In this document: piece by piece, positions 24,624 through 36,628 of the stretch
How positions within the stretch are numbered: position 1 is the stretch's first letter
How the letters are laid out: each line of letters begins with the position of its first letter
The notes under the pieces: model-generated
What the model was told of the DNA's origin: nothing
Seen by the model: the letters and a program-made list of their open reading frames with translations, nothing else
The model's database searches: none
Position numbers and translations under genes: made by a program
From: Atrichornis clamosus
Lineage: Eukaryota > Chordata > Aves > Passeriformes > Menuridae
Assembly (NCBI GenBank): GCA_013400975.1
Contig: WBMZ01000392.1
Span: 172,095 to 236,094, forward strand
DNA: 64,000 nt
Direction of reading: 5' to 3'

Positions 24624-27440
24624 GTAACTTTCAAGCCTGTGATGTCTCTTTCGAGTCTCCGTGTTTCCAAACTAACATCACTGTACCCCAGGGTACTTGT
24701 GCATTTTGCTTTTTTTGATGTGGCATTTATATGCTTGCATTCATTTCAACCAGTCACTCTCTGTCTAACACCACTTAGGCTTCTATTTTTTCAGCTCACT
24801 TAAACAGATTATCTCTTGCTTAGAAGATGAAGAGGTCTGACTGCACAGGTAAGATACTTTACTATAGGGAAAGCACAAGAAACACATTAGGTAGTGCCAT
24901 TTCTGCAATAGAAATCATGGGTAAAACTAATTCAATATTTTTGATGAGTCTTTCTTTTTCTTAGTGGAAAAAACCCTTGTGTATTGAAAGAGAACATTTT
25001 CTTGGGGAAGGAACTACTTGTTCTGGTAGAATTTTCTCATAAAGATTTTGCAGATCTAGGGCATATAGCGGATCAGTCCAAGTTCAAGTCCAAGTGCTGG
25101 GTCAGCAAGCTGTGGAGAACAGCATTTCCCAGCCTTCCTTCTCTCAGGAAAATGCTCTGGCTGAGTACTGCACTGTGGGAGAGACCCTGAGAGCAATGGT
25201 CCTGGAGGGGAGGATGTTCAGTGCACTCAACAAAAAGTCGCAGAGAGGTGACCTGCAGTCTTCTCTCTGTTGTGAAATAGAGGTTTTGTAGAGTGTCTTT
25301 TTCTCAGTCTGTTTAGGTGTTTGTTTTCTTTCCCTTTTAAGAAAAAATCTAAGATCAAAGTAGCCTTCATATTCTTACCTTTTCCTAGAAAAGAACTTTA
25401 AAATACGTGTTGGTGAAAATTCATTTCCTTCTCAGTTTTGGATGGTATCAGTGGCCACTCAAATAAACTCAGATTGAAAGACAGCTTCCTTCTTCTTCAG
25501 TTTATGAACTATGTTTATAAATAAAAAAATTGTGTTTCAAGGGCTGCAAATCTCTGAAGTTTAACTCTGTAGGGGTAGGATTTCCCTTGTCTCTGATTTA
25601 TGTATTCACAGTAGAGTAGAATTGTAATCCATGACTGCCTGTGGGCACTATGACATCTGACACAAAAAAAATATTTAAATGAGGGAGAGGAGATGTTTAA
25701 GCCAAAGAGAAATTACCTCAGTGTAGCTGTTACATAAATGCAAGTGCAAAGATAAGGACCATGGCTTTCAATAGTCTTCCTCACAAGATTTATCAACCAA
25801 AATCCTGCCTTTAAAATTTCACAAAGTAAAGCTACAGAACACGTTCAGTGGAGTGAGAAGAAATATGTACTTGGAGTTCATCCTCCTGGGAAGAGAGCAA
25901 TGGTTACCCTTCCTATCTTCTCCCCTGCCCTCCTGCCCTATATTGAAGCCTGAACTTTGCAAGCTGGCTGCTCAAACTTCAGCCAGTGCTTCATGTGGGG
26001 AGGGCACATTAAGTGATGCACAAGGATGTTAGGTACCCTCAACAAATCTCAGAGTCCATCTCTTAGAGATCGTCACGAGTGGGACTAATGGCAAATAATC
26101 AGTTGTGCAGCAACGCTTCTAGCATTTAATTCCAACACACATTCCACATTTGGCCTTTTCTCATTTCCAAGGGATTCCTTCCTACTATTCATGTTCACTC
26201 TCAGGTCAGTTAAGATGTGTGGGACAAATATTTCAGAGATGGTGTCTTCTAAATTATGAAAAGTTTGAGGCTGGGCAATAAGAGATGTTCTTCTCTTTGC
26301 AGGTACTAGTGTCAAAGTACTTGACCTAGTACGTGTTTGAAGAAGTTCACTGAAGGCATTGTAATCGCAGGAAAAGTGGAAGAAGGGAAAAGAATTATTT
26401 GCCTAGGGAAACTATTTGGCACACCTAGATGTAAATGCTCTTTCCTGGTACACTCATTTTTTGTTTACTTGACAGTCTTCCAAGATTAGATTTGGTACCA
26501 AGACAAGAATGAAGTGACATTTCAGCTGCATCATGCCATATGTGAACTGTGATTTCAAAAAGTGCTTCAGTATTTTTACCGTGTTAAAAAAGATTCTGGT
26601 CTACCATTACAACTGATGTTTACTTCTGAAAAAATACTTTTTAAAAAAACTGTCAATTTTTAGTTTTGTGTTTCAGAGCTGAATCTCCTTTGGGAAGAAT
26701 TTTTTAGAATTTAGATATTCATATGTTTTAGGAAAGGATTAACTGTCTCAAAAAAAGCTTTCATAAGAAACAGAGCCATTTGTTTCCAATGCTTTCTTCT
26801 TAATGTATGCATTTGGACTATGGCTTCTTCAAACAGTCAGAGAAACACACAGGATGAACCCAGGCATTGCCGTCGTTGCAAACAAAGTGACAGTGGGAAG
26901 ACAAAGATGTGGCTTCCCTTGTAATGTTCAAAACACAACGACCTGCAAGACATTTTTCTACTGAGGTAGTTTGGAACAAACTTCACACTCATGACCACAT
27001 AATTATTCATATGTATATACACAAACCAAGGAAAAACCCTGCATATTCTGTACAGAAAAAAACATACATTAACTTCATATCACATTGGGGTGGACTAATC
27101 TAACACTTGCTAAATGTGTGTTGAAGACCAAACTCTTCTAAACATAGATGAGTAGATTAGACCCATCCTCTGACATGTATCTGATAGATCTTCCTCTTTT
27201 ATCCTTTGGATACATTTACATAGCTTATCATGCCAATTAAATCTTTTGAATGGAACTGAATTGAGGAATGAATCGTTGGTTGCAAGCCAGCTCCTCGTGT
27301 GCAGGTGTCCACTTCAAACAAAACATCACTACAAGGTTTTGGCATCATATCATGTTTGCTTGTGTGAGTATAACCTGCCAACAGAGACCAGCTTATTCCT
27401 TAAGGACTTTTTTTTGCTTTAATCGCAGGAAGCTTAGAGC

Positions 27441-27481
27441 ATATATATATATACACATATATATATATATATATATATATA
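27441..27481. repeat. (TA)n microsatellite
   Basis: About 20 TA units are interrupted once by ACAC at 27452-27456. This is likely length-polymorphic. Short open frames across it on both strands are artefacts of the repeat. Confidence 0.95.
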
Positions 27482-29302
27482 AATCAATCTGCTTCCAGCC
27501 AGAAAGGTATTATTTGTTTCAACCTGGTCTAACTCGCATCCCAGTGAAATCAGTTGGGACATTCTGTTGTCTTCAGTGTGATGTGCTGTGTCCCTCCTCA
27601 GACAGAGCCTCTGACAATCTAATATTGCGCACTTTTCAGAGAGGTCATCCCTTGAGCATCCAGACAGGCAGAGTGAACAGAACACCTGAAATAGCTACAG
27701 AAGCTGGGTTCTTATAAAATAATTAATGGTAACAATAGCTTTAGAGGAGCAGAATTCCCAAAGCCCTCCAAGACGTGGTCTGACCTCCCTGCATGGATGA
27801 ATGTAATGTCAGACATACATGAAAAGCTTATGGCGTGACTGCCAACAATGTTTCATGGACTTTATAGATAATCAGCATATGTGCTATTCAGTGCTATCAG
27901 CCACCATTTCTACTAGTGACAATATCAGTTTACAGGGTGAAAGAAAGTAGGTTTTTTTCTATTAAAAAAAATATAAAACTGTCTTTAGATGCTCTGCTAG
28001 AGAAGGAAAGTCAGCTGCTTTAAAAGGGGAGCTCAATAATCTTAAATCTTTCTTTGTAATAAAAGTAATTCTAAAATAACACTAAATAAAGTAACGTGAA
28101 AACAGAATAAAGTTCTAATTCACATTTCAACTGTAAAAAAAACCCTACAAACTCAAAATGGTTATAACATGTTTTAAAGACTCTAATGAGATGCAACAAT
28201 GGGTTGTATGAATTTAGAGAAATAATATTTTAAAAAAAGAATTTCAAGAATTTGCGGTTGATTTTTGTCAGAGGTCCTCTACGAGGAATGGGAAGTTTGT
28301 TCACCTTAATATTATTTGCAAAATTCTGTGTGGAGACTTCTGAGGACCTGTAGTACCTACTGTAAAATATACTTGGAAGTAAACAACCAGTCATCAATAG
28401 GAGTCACAATGCTTAGCACCAAATTCACCAACTACCACTAAGCTACAAACGGTCCTGCTTGAACCAAATCCTCTCTGCTCACTCTTCATTTATTCTGAAA
28501 CATTTCCGTTGTCTTCAGAGATTATTTAGTAGTTATGCTAGTGTAAGCACAGAATTTAAGTTGGGCTGCTTTTGAAGGCAAGCCGCAGTTCCACCACCCC
28601 TAGACAAAATACAGCTGTAGTGATCCAATGAGAAGACCTTACTTACTGTTCCATGGAACCAGCAGGGAACAGCCTCACTCTGAATGTGCCGACAATCACG
28701 GATATTCTGCCATCAGTGCCTTCAGTTCTGACACACCCAGACATTTTCTCTTCAAGATAGCATCATACACTCTGGCTCTCTACATTCAAAATAAAATAAA
28801 TATCAAGCTGAAACCCTGCTGTGTTTGCTAAGTCACTTTCAAGGGTCTAATAAATATTGGGTTTTGTAGATGGCTATTTGGATTTCCCACAGGCAGTGTT
28901 TCAGCTGTCTGACTTGTGTTCAAATGGTCCAACCATTGGAGCAGAGCCAAAGAACAAACTTTATGGAAAGTACCAAGGGACAGACAGAGAAGAGAAGCAG
29001 GACTGGAGGCTGATGATACTGTACAATATGTCTCTCTTCATTGTTACTGATCAGTCCCTGGTTATTGATGATAAGACACTTTTTTTTTTAAGCAAAACTT
29101 TTGCTTTTAAAAGTGTTGATTCTTCTCAATTTTTGCACAGCTACACGTAGACCACTTTTCGCCTACCTGCTACCTTTACATAATCCAAACTTGTGGTTTC
29201 TTTACTGCTTGAGCAATTATCTGACAGCTCATAAGCCAAAACCCAAGTCTTGGGGCAAGGCCAGGAAATATTGTGACAGTCTCAGGGGATATGAAAAACA
29301 GC

Positions 29303-29420
29303 TGTCATGGTTTAAGCCCAGCTGGAAATGAAGCACCATGAAGCTGCTCACTCAACTTCCCCGCAGAGAATAAACCTGTAATGACCAAAAGGTGAGATTT
29401 CTTGTGTTAGATTCAAAATA
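29303..29420 (-). mobile_element. Truncated ERV LTR end, antisense
   Basis: TGTCATGGTTTAAGCCCAGC at 29303 onward is the reverse complement of the typical 3' terminus of the LTR family seen at 5.0-5.7 kb (TTAAACC..GACA end). The following AAGCACCATGAAGCTGCTCA corresponds to the family's GTGAGC..GCTGCGTGGTGCTT block. Further matches (GAGAAT, then an AAAAGGTGAGA segment, then ATAGGTTTA) carry the similarity to about 29420, after which it is lost. It is therefore only the last 120 bp of an LTR, inserted in the opposite orientation to the one at 5 kb. No internal viral sequence is seen on either side. Confidence 0.65.
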
Positions 29421-29923
29421 AATAGGTTTAGGACAGCCTATCCAAAGACATTACTTTGCATGTCATGTGAAGGAGCACTTGCCTGGAGGGGCTGGCAGGA
29501 ATCATGACAGAGTTTGCACAAGTTTAAGTTTAGGGTTTTCATCAGTGGAAGCAAGCAGCAGCTTGACTGAAGCCTCAGAAGCATTGGAAATGTAGTTTCT
29601 CAGTGCTGTTTGGGGCATGGCTACAAAATACAGACATTTGGTTTTATAAGCAGCATGGAAAAAAAGATCCAGGAAAATATCAAAATATCTAAGACCATGT
29701 CAAGAAGGAACTTGTTTATTACGTACAAAGAAAGCAAGCACCTCTAATTTTATAGAAGGAATAAATGAGACACAGAGAAGCCATGTACCTTAATTTAGAA
29801 AGTGAATAGAAGCCTTTTCCCATTGGGCTGAGCTGCAGTTGCAAGCCCACAGATAGACTCTCATGCCTATTCTTGCGTCTTTCCTACCCAGGACAAGAAC
29901 TGCAGAAGATATTTGCAACCTGA

Positions 29924-29963
29924 GCATGAGGCAAGCATGAGGCAAGCGTGAGGCAAGCCTGAA
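29924..29963. repeat. 11-bp tandem repeat, about 3.5 units
   Basis: The unit is GCATGAGGCAA. Copies one and two are identical, copy three has one change (GCGTGAGGCAA), and a fourth is partial. It is a young local tandem duplication. Confidence 0.9.
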
Positions 29964-30336
29964 TGAGCAAAGTATCTACTCATCATCCCAGGGGCAAAGC
30001 AGAGTATAGGCAGGAGTTGTGCAACCCACAGGATAGAAGAAGGCAAAGCTAAAACTTGCATTCTTAGTTAACACAAGTTGGTAAAAGTATCAGTATACAC
30101 AGATTTACCTCACATATTCATCTTTTTCACTCCAATAGCAAAAAAAAAAAGAGAATCATTTAAGTAAATAAAAAATAACCAATTTTGGAGTCTCTTTTCA
30201 GTGCACTGTGAGGCATTGTTTGAGGATAAGTGAGTTTAGACTGGCTAAATGGTACCTTAGGTGATCTGAAAGTTTCAAATATGTTTGTGACACGGAGAGC
30301 TGATGAAAAAGGGTGGCTGTTCCTGTTCCCTCACAG

Positions 30337-30439
30337 ACCAGACAAGACAAGGCTCAGGTTGCCTTGTTACAATAAATCTGTCTGCCTCAATTCCCCTGGG
30401 AAGCCAGCTGGCAGCAAGGTGCTTCCCAGAGCAAGGCAG
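30337..30439 (+). other. Candidate exon (103 nt), unidentified
   Basis: A strong acceptor, TGTTCCTGTTCCCTCACAG, ends at 30336. A strong donor, GGCAG|GTAAGG, starts at 30440. One frame (second base first) is open through the whole segment, but it stays open well outside it too. The sequence is locally richer in C and G than its flanks. No homology is recognised. It could be an exon of a non-coding or alternatively spliced transcript, or a decoy pair. Confidence 0.2.
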
Positions 30440-33400
30440 GTAAGGAGAGGGGATGCTACTCTGGGAAGGTTTCCAGAAGGAAGGATGGAGGAATAGAAAT
30501 AGGAGTAAAAAAACTAGAGCAATAAAGGAAAGAGGCAAATATGATTTAGTTTTTTCTAATGAGAAGAGTAAGGCATGAGGCTGAGTTCCCTGAAAATGAT
30601 GAGTGTGTGGGTACTCCAAACTCTATTATTTTAATAGTTTGGATCCTAAGCAGACTGCACTAATGCATTGATACTTCAGAGAAACAGGGAAACAGCCATT
30701 TACTTATGGGTTCATAGACTGAATTCTGGACGGACCTGGACAGTGGTCAGCAAACCTCCAGCACATCACCTTGCCAGCAGCATTTTTTTCCTCAAGACCT
30801 TTGGAAGTGGCAGCATGCAACTGAAATCAGGTTTTGCCTTCTCTGGGTACTGCAGTGATGCATGGGAATTCATACCATGGGAGGCAGAACAGAAAGTAAT
30901 GAACAACAGAGAAAAAATGGTGATTGATAGAGATAATGTGTCATACTGACACAGAGATTATTTAAAATACTTGGATTCTGTTCAAAGGCCACTTTACTCT
31001 TAGCTAAATCACTTCCTTTATCATATTTCTTTCTGTTTTGTTTTGTTTTTTACTCCTCAGAAAAACAGGTCACTTCAGCCCTAAGTTAAGGCATAATGAA
31101 ATCAGTAGCAGCCAAATCCTCAGAAAATTACTTCTAAAATATATCTTTTCTGGTGTATTAAAACAATAATAAGATTTTTAGGCTAAGCCTGGAAATTATT
31201 TTCTATTTTTCCTCACTTTACCAGATCTATTCATTCAGCTATAGTCATATCTCTGTCTAGCCTATGAACTTGGAGAAACTTAATGAGACAATTATTTAAG
31301 ATACACCTTAGTTTTATTTATTAACAACAGCACCTGTACCAATATCAGATTTCTCTCTCTTACCTACCCATCTACATGGAAAATGTAGGCACAAAGTTAT
31401 AACTTAATATGCATTAGTTTCCACCTGGACTGCATTGTTACCCTGAAACAGAAGCTGGTATCAAAATGCCCATGGGAATGTAGCATGGGAATATAAAAGC
31501 ATAAGTAATGCTCTTATTGTGTAAATGTATTTACTGTGATCTATAAGGTTCCACTTGCACAATTAACATACTTGTGTTAATTACCCCACTGGATAGCAGA
31601 AATTAAGGAGTTTGTCAGTGTGCTAAGATACAGGCAGGCAGATTGTTGAGGCAGAAGTTTTTTAAACTGTGGAGGGAAACTGGCCAGAGACTTCTCCTTC
31701 ATTGTCAGTTATGAAAGGTGTCACTGTACAGAGCCTGAGGTCATCAGGGCACACTCCAGAGACATGAGAGGGAATCCCAGCTCTGGGCATTCCCAGCTGT
31801 CCCTGCCTTCATGTCACAGTTGTACCAACACCATTGTTTGTGTGCTTGTATGCAAATCAGATCATGGAATGGATTTGCGTCTAAAACAACACTCCAAAAA
31901 TCCCCCAAACAAAGCAAAGCCAAACATATACATATATATCACCATAAAGTCTACTGCTGGTTAAAAATGAGTCTACCTCATACGAGCAACCTTTATGCTC
32001 AGTTAAGTCTTGTCTTTCTTTCCACAGCTGACATAAGAGCAGAAAGCCACCTTCCATTCTGTCAGTGCTTGGGTATTTGGGCACAAACACGGCTGTGTGT
32101 TCTGATCTGGACCAAATTCGTGCCACAGCCTGATCTGATGTTACTACTGAAAACATGCCTAAAGCTTAGAATGGAGTAAAACATGAGAGGGGAAGGTTGG
32201 CAGAGGAAGAAAAGAGGTTTCACTTCTAAATACCCCACAGACCAGTCAGTGATGAGCAACTTGTGCTTGGTGGGATCATTTAGATTTTTTAAGCCCTCAC
32301 TATCTTGCCCAGGAGTGTTGGTTGCACTGGGGTATTTTGGACTGTGTGGGGTGTAATGATTCGTCATATAGGAAAGTTAACTGCTGATGGGATAGAGACT
32401 TTTAACGTTAACAACCTTTCCTTTAAGCATGTATTTCAAACTGATGAATCTTAAACTGATAAAAACATCTTAAATTCAGCCCAAAGAGTTGAGTTTCTGG
32501 GTATATTTGCCAGGGTCATCATGACTGTTAACGAATAAACAACAGCAACTTCCACACAGGAATTACAGAGGAGATTTTTATTTTTGCATGAGACAGATGG
32601 AAAGAGACAAATTCCAAATCACAAACAGTCTCTTATCTAATAATTCTGCTTAGCAAGGAAAAGATACCTTTGCCAAAGACAGGTGCTGTGCTAAAATGCA
32701 CAACTGTTCCTTTTATTTACATGTGCAGCTGCCAATACCTTTGGTGCCAGGTTTGAATGTACAAATGCAAAATTCAGAGGTTTTAATTATGTCCCTGTGT
32801 TTGAAAAGCAGGCTTTTCATAAGATCACATACTCTCGAAATGAACCATGAACAGGTGCCTGAGGGGAGTCTGGGAAGATGCTCAGAAGATATATTGCTCT
32901 GGGAAGATTCACTGGAGACATCCAAGAGCATCCATATCTAGTGGAGATATGCACTGGAGAGCTGCTGTTTCATTCTCCTCAGGACTGGAATGGATCAGCT
33001 CAAAATACCCAGCCCTATTCTATTCAAAATGTTCTTTAATAAGCAGCAAACAGAAATGAGGGAATTCACAAGTTCTCTGCCTGATACATGGATCTGCAGA
33101 ATTGTGCAGGAACAGTTCACATCTGTAGGGAATCAAGACACTTTAAACAGTGCTTTTATCCCACTCAATTTAATGGCCTCAAAGCATCTATGTCATTGTC
33201 TGCCACTGGAGTCAGAGGTGTTTCAGTCTTTGCTGAAACTCAGGTTCATCATCTTCGTGTCTCACTTGAAATTTCTTTCCTCTTACCCTCTCTTATTTTG
33301 CCTGGTATAATAAAGCTTCAGTAATCCTGTACGTCTTACACTTGGAAGGACTAGATGGCAGATGGAGATGGGACAAAAAAAAGAAAAAAATTGAAATATT

Positions 33401-35599
33401 TGAAATCCTTGTTACTCCTTTTTGAAGGAAGCTCAACACTATCTTAATTGAAGAATAAGAACAGAAGTATTCTGAAACACATGAAGAAACAGTGTGATAG
33501 AGCTTCTAAGCTCTGAAGAATTGTTTTCCTCACAGAGCTTCTTCACAAAGGAACACGAAGAAAATTTCATATTGGCAACTCAATCTCCAACTAAAAGGTT
33601 TTCAAAATCTTTCTGTTTTGGAAAAAGCCTTTCTAAGTCCCAGAGGAACTAAAGGCAGCTCATGAAAAGTTAGGGCTTGCAACTTTTTAGCCTGAGATTT
33701 TATGAAGAGAGTGGAAAGATGGGCAGCAATTCTTAACCCTTGCTTCTAAATCCTTGGCTGATCAGAGGAGAATTACTTTGACCTGCCTCATCCCTCTGCA
33801 AGTTCTTTTTGGCTTTTTTTTATTTGCAATCTGGTGAAAATTATTTGCTTCAGAAATATTGAGGCTGCATGCAGGATAAGCTTTTGGGTTTTTTTTTAAT
33901 GCCTGTTGAAGTCTCTTACCAAAGGCCAAATATTCAGATTGTTATTGTAAAGTCATTGTCAACATTTTTAAAATTTACAACAGCTGGTTAAGAGGGATCA
34001 TGTTAGTTTGATACTGGCCTCTTTCTTGTTTTCTGGTTAAGAGGGTGAAATAACTTCCCAGATAAAAATAAGAGAAATGTAGAAAGCTAAATCTTGCTGT
34101 TCCTCTGGCTTTTTTAGAGATGTGATTAAATAAGGGTGAGAACAACTAAGGACTTCAAGTTTTAGCCTAGCAAATTTTTCTGCTGCATCATTTTCCTTTT
34201 GGACTCAGCAAGAGCAAAATTGCCTATTGATTAGCAGATATCCACTATAGAGGATTCAATAGGTGCTTTTGCATATGCTGAGTCCTAAATGCAGAAAACT
34301 GAGCTAACAAAAAAGGAATTAACACTACCTTTCCCTAAAGAGCCTTCCACAGCTTTCCCCAGTTAAATTGCTCTCTGCATGTTGAACAACAACAACAAAA
34401 AACCCAAAAAGCCAAACACCCAAGAAAAAGCACATTATAAATTATATCAAATTATCAGCAGAAGTTGTGAAATCATGAGTCTTTTGTCTTACAACACCTT
34501 TTCTTTGCACCAGCTTGTATCAGTCATCTCTAGTCTAAGCAATATTTGGGAGATAAAAAAAAAGAGAATTCTGGCCTTCAATTACTTTCAACTAAAATAA
34601 ACAAGACAGGAAAAAAGATGAATAAAAGGGGTCTCCATAGCACCATCTAAAGACAGGAGGCTGAAGTGAAGGGGTAGAGGGTAACTTGGTTTAGCTTACA
34701 GAGAAAAAATAGAAGAGATGAAAATAAATCATAACTCTCGTCCTGCATCTCAAAGGAATTATTTTTTCACTCCCATTGCAAAATAAATTTCAAGAAATCC
34801 AGGGAAAAAAAGATAAAGCTGTTTCAGACAGTCCCTTAAAGGTCTAGAATAGCACTAATAAATTTAAATGAAAAGAGCAAATCAATTTAAATGAATTTAA
34901 TTTATAGCAATTGCATTTAGTGTACATTACCACTCTTCACAAATATTCTGTAATATTTGAGAGTTGCATAATAATGTAAGTAGTTTTCAAAAGCTTGCCA
35001 TGAATATCTGTTTATCAACAGTCATTTTGTGAAAAAGACATCAAGGATATGAAATTTGAGAAATGAAGTCATTGCTTTTGTTCAAATCTGTAGTTTAGTT
35101 TAGTTTTTAATTCCTCTGGCTGTGACGTGAGCCATACTTGGATGTTGTCATTTGTGTCCCAAACTGTGTAAGTGCCTGCTCTTGGAAATCCCAACCATGA
35201 TCCAAATCCTTTGTAGTTTGTTAGAGAAACACAAAGCTTAAATAACCTAACTCACCTAAGCAAGTAGAACACATCTTCAGTAGGACATTTCACTTTTCAT
35301 GTAATTACTCTTTGGTTTTATGTTTTCTCTTTTTTTCTTATTTTTAATTTTGTTTCTAGTGTTTTATCACAACAGAACACAATTTTTTGCATTTTGTTCT
35401 CATACAGCAATTCAACAAGACATGGCCAGTGCAGTCACCTCCTTGACTAGGTAAAATATAAACATGGGATAACTATGTGGGAAAAAGAACACTTTGTCCA
35501 CATTCACTAGCTCCTTTGATATACTTCATAGATCCTTCATTTATAAATTACAAACACATTCATGGTCGAGGATACCACAGAGATCCTTGGAAACTGTGA

Positions 35600-35770
35600 A
35601 CAAAAATTAGGCTCAGGGAAACAGGGTGAAATGCATACTTTATGCAAAAGACAAAATGAGAGAGAAAGGGCACGGGATGGGAGAAATAAGCACGATGTGG
35701 AAAATGAGAAGTGGAAAAAAAGGAGAAAGGCAGACCAGTGAGAAGTGAGGGAAGCAAACCAATAACTTAT
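35600..35770. repeat. Purine-rich tract on + strand
   Basis: G and A make up the great majority of the + strand, with many GAGA, GGAG and GAAA runs. This explains the long minus-strand open frames here (rich in Ser, Phe and Leu), which are not taken as genes. Confidence 0.6.
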
Positions 35771-36614
35771 TCCTGACAGTGAAGAGAAGCAGGTGGAGAA
35801 GCCTGTGTTTTTACTGTTCAGTCCTCTGTGAGGAGAGTAGTGAGAGGAGTTGGAAAGGGGATAACCATAAACCAATCAGTTTCAATTAATGAAGGATCTC
35901 ATTCAATTACACTAATTCCTTTCCACAGCACTGTACTCCTGTAACTTAAACGTATGGATATTTGTCTCTCTGGTAGACAATAAAATGTTTTTACAACAGA
36001 GAGCATATTATTGTTAATCCCTTAATGGAGATAGATGCTTTATTTTAATACTTCAAAATGTCTACAGGCCTCATGAGTGTCTTAGAATAATAATAAAAAA
36101 AAAATAATGTGAAGCATTTCGTAGCCTCTCCCTGTCTACTGTTGATAGAAATGAAGGCTTTGGGAAAGCTGTTAATGTCTCTAACACAAAACTGCTGTCT
36201 CTGCACAGGGAAAAGGAAGATACTATAGTTCAAGCCTTCAGACAGTAAATTGTTTTACAGCACTTCAGATAAACTGAAAGGACCTGATCTTTTTATTTTG
36301 GTAGTTACAGGTGGACCTTTTCTTTCCATTACTTTATTTCTAGGATGTTAAATATAACTCCTCCCTTCATGAAGTGGACCCTTTCAAAGGCAGGATTTCT
36401 TTAGACTTAAAAATAGTGGTAATCTATACAGATTTCATGAAAATTCTCAACTTTGTCATTCATTTCCTACCCTTCAAAAAAAAGCCTTTTTCAGAGTCCA
36501 TGACCTTTTGTTGCTTGTATAATTTATCTGCAAAATGTAGATAGGAGACTGTAACATCAGTAGTAAACAAGGGATCAATCAGCATGGCATGACCCTGATT
36601 GTTCCTCAAAAATT

Positions 36615-36628
36615 AAAAAAAAAAAAAA
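36615..36628. repeat. Poly(A) run
   Basis: Fourteen consecutive A residues, followed by TATATA. Confidence 0.9.

Larger units (their letters stand above)
23787..29302. other. Gene-free stretch with microsatellite and exon candidate
   Basis: Apart from the candidate exon at 24546-24623 and the TA repeat at 27441-27481, nothing is recognised. A start-less open frame of about 83 codons (25043-25291, +) lies 0.4 kb downstream of the candidate exon. It has no identifiable domain. Confidence 0.5.
29421..36600. other. Gene-free stretch
   Basis: No gene or clear repeat family is recognised. It includes an 11-bp tandem repeat (29924-29963), a candidate exon (30337-30439), A-rich simple sequence (about 34383-34435) and a purine-rich block (about 35600-35770). 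The region 29755-29800 faintly resembles an ancient repeat core (GAGACACAGAGAAG then CCATGTACCTT). Several overlapping open frames at 32.7-33.3 kb have no recognisable domain. Confidence 0.5.

Noticed and set aside
25070..25100. GTTCAAGTCC resembling a tRNA/SINE B box
   Set aside because: No A box or cloverleaf-compatible sequence at the right distance upstream.
27268..27717. 149-codon plus open frame
   Set aside because: It crosses the TA microsatellite, which gives an artificial Ile-Tyr repeat, and has no domain.
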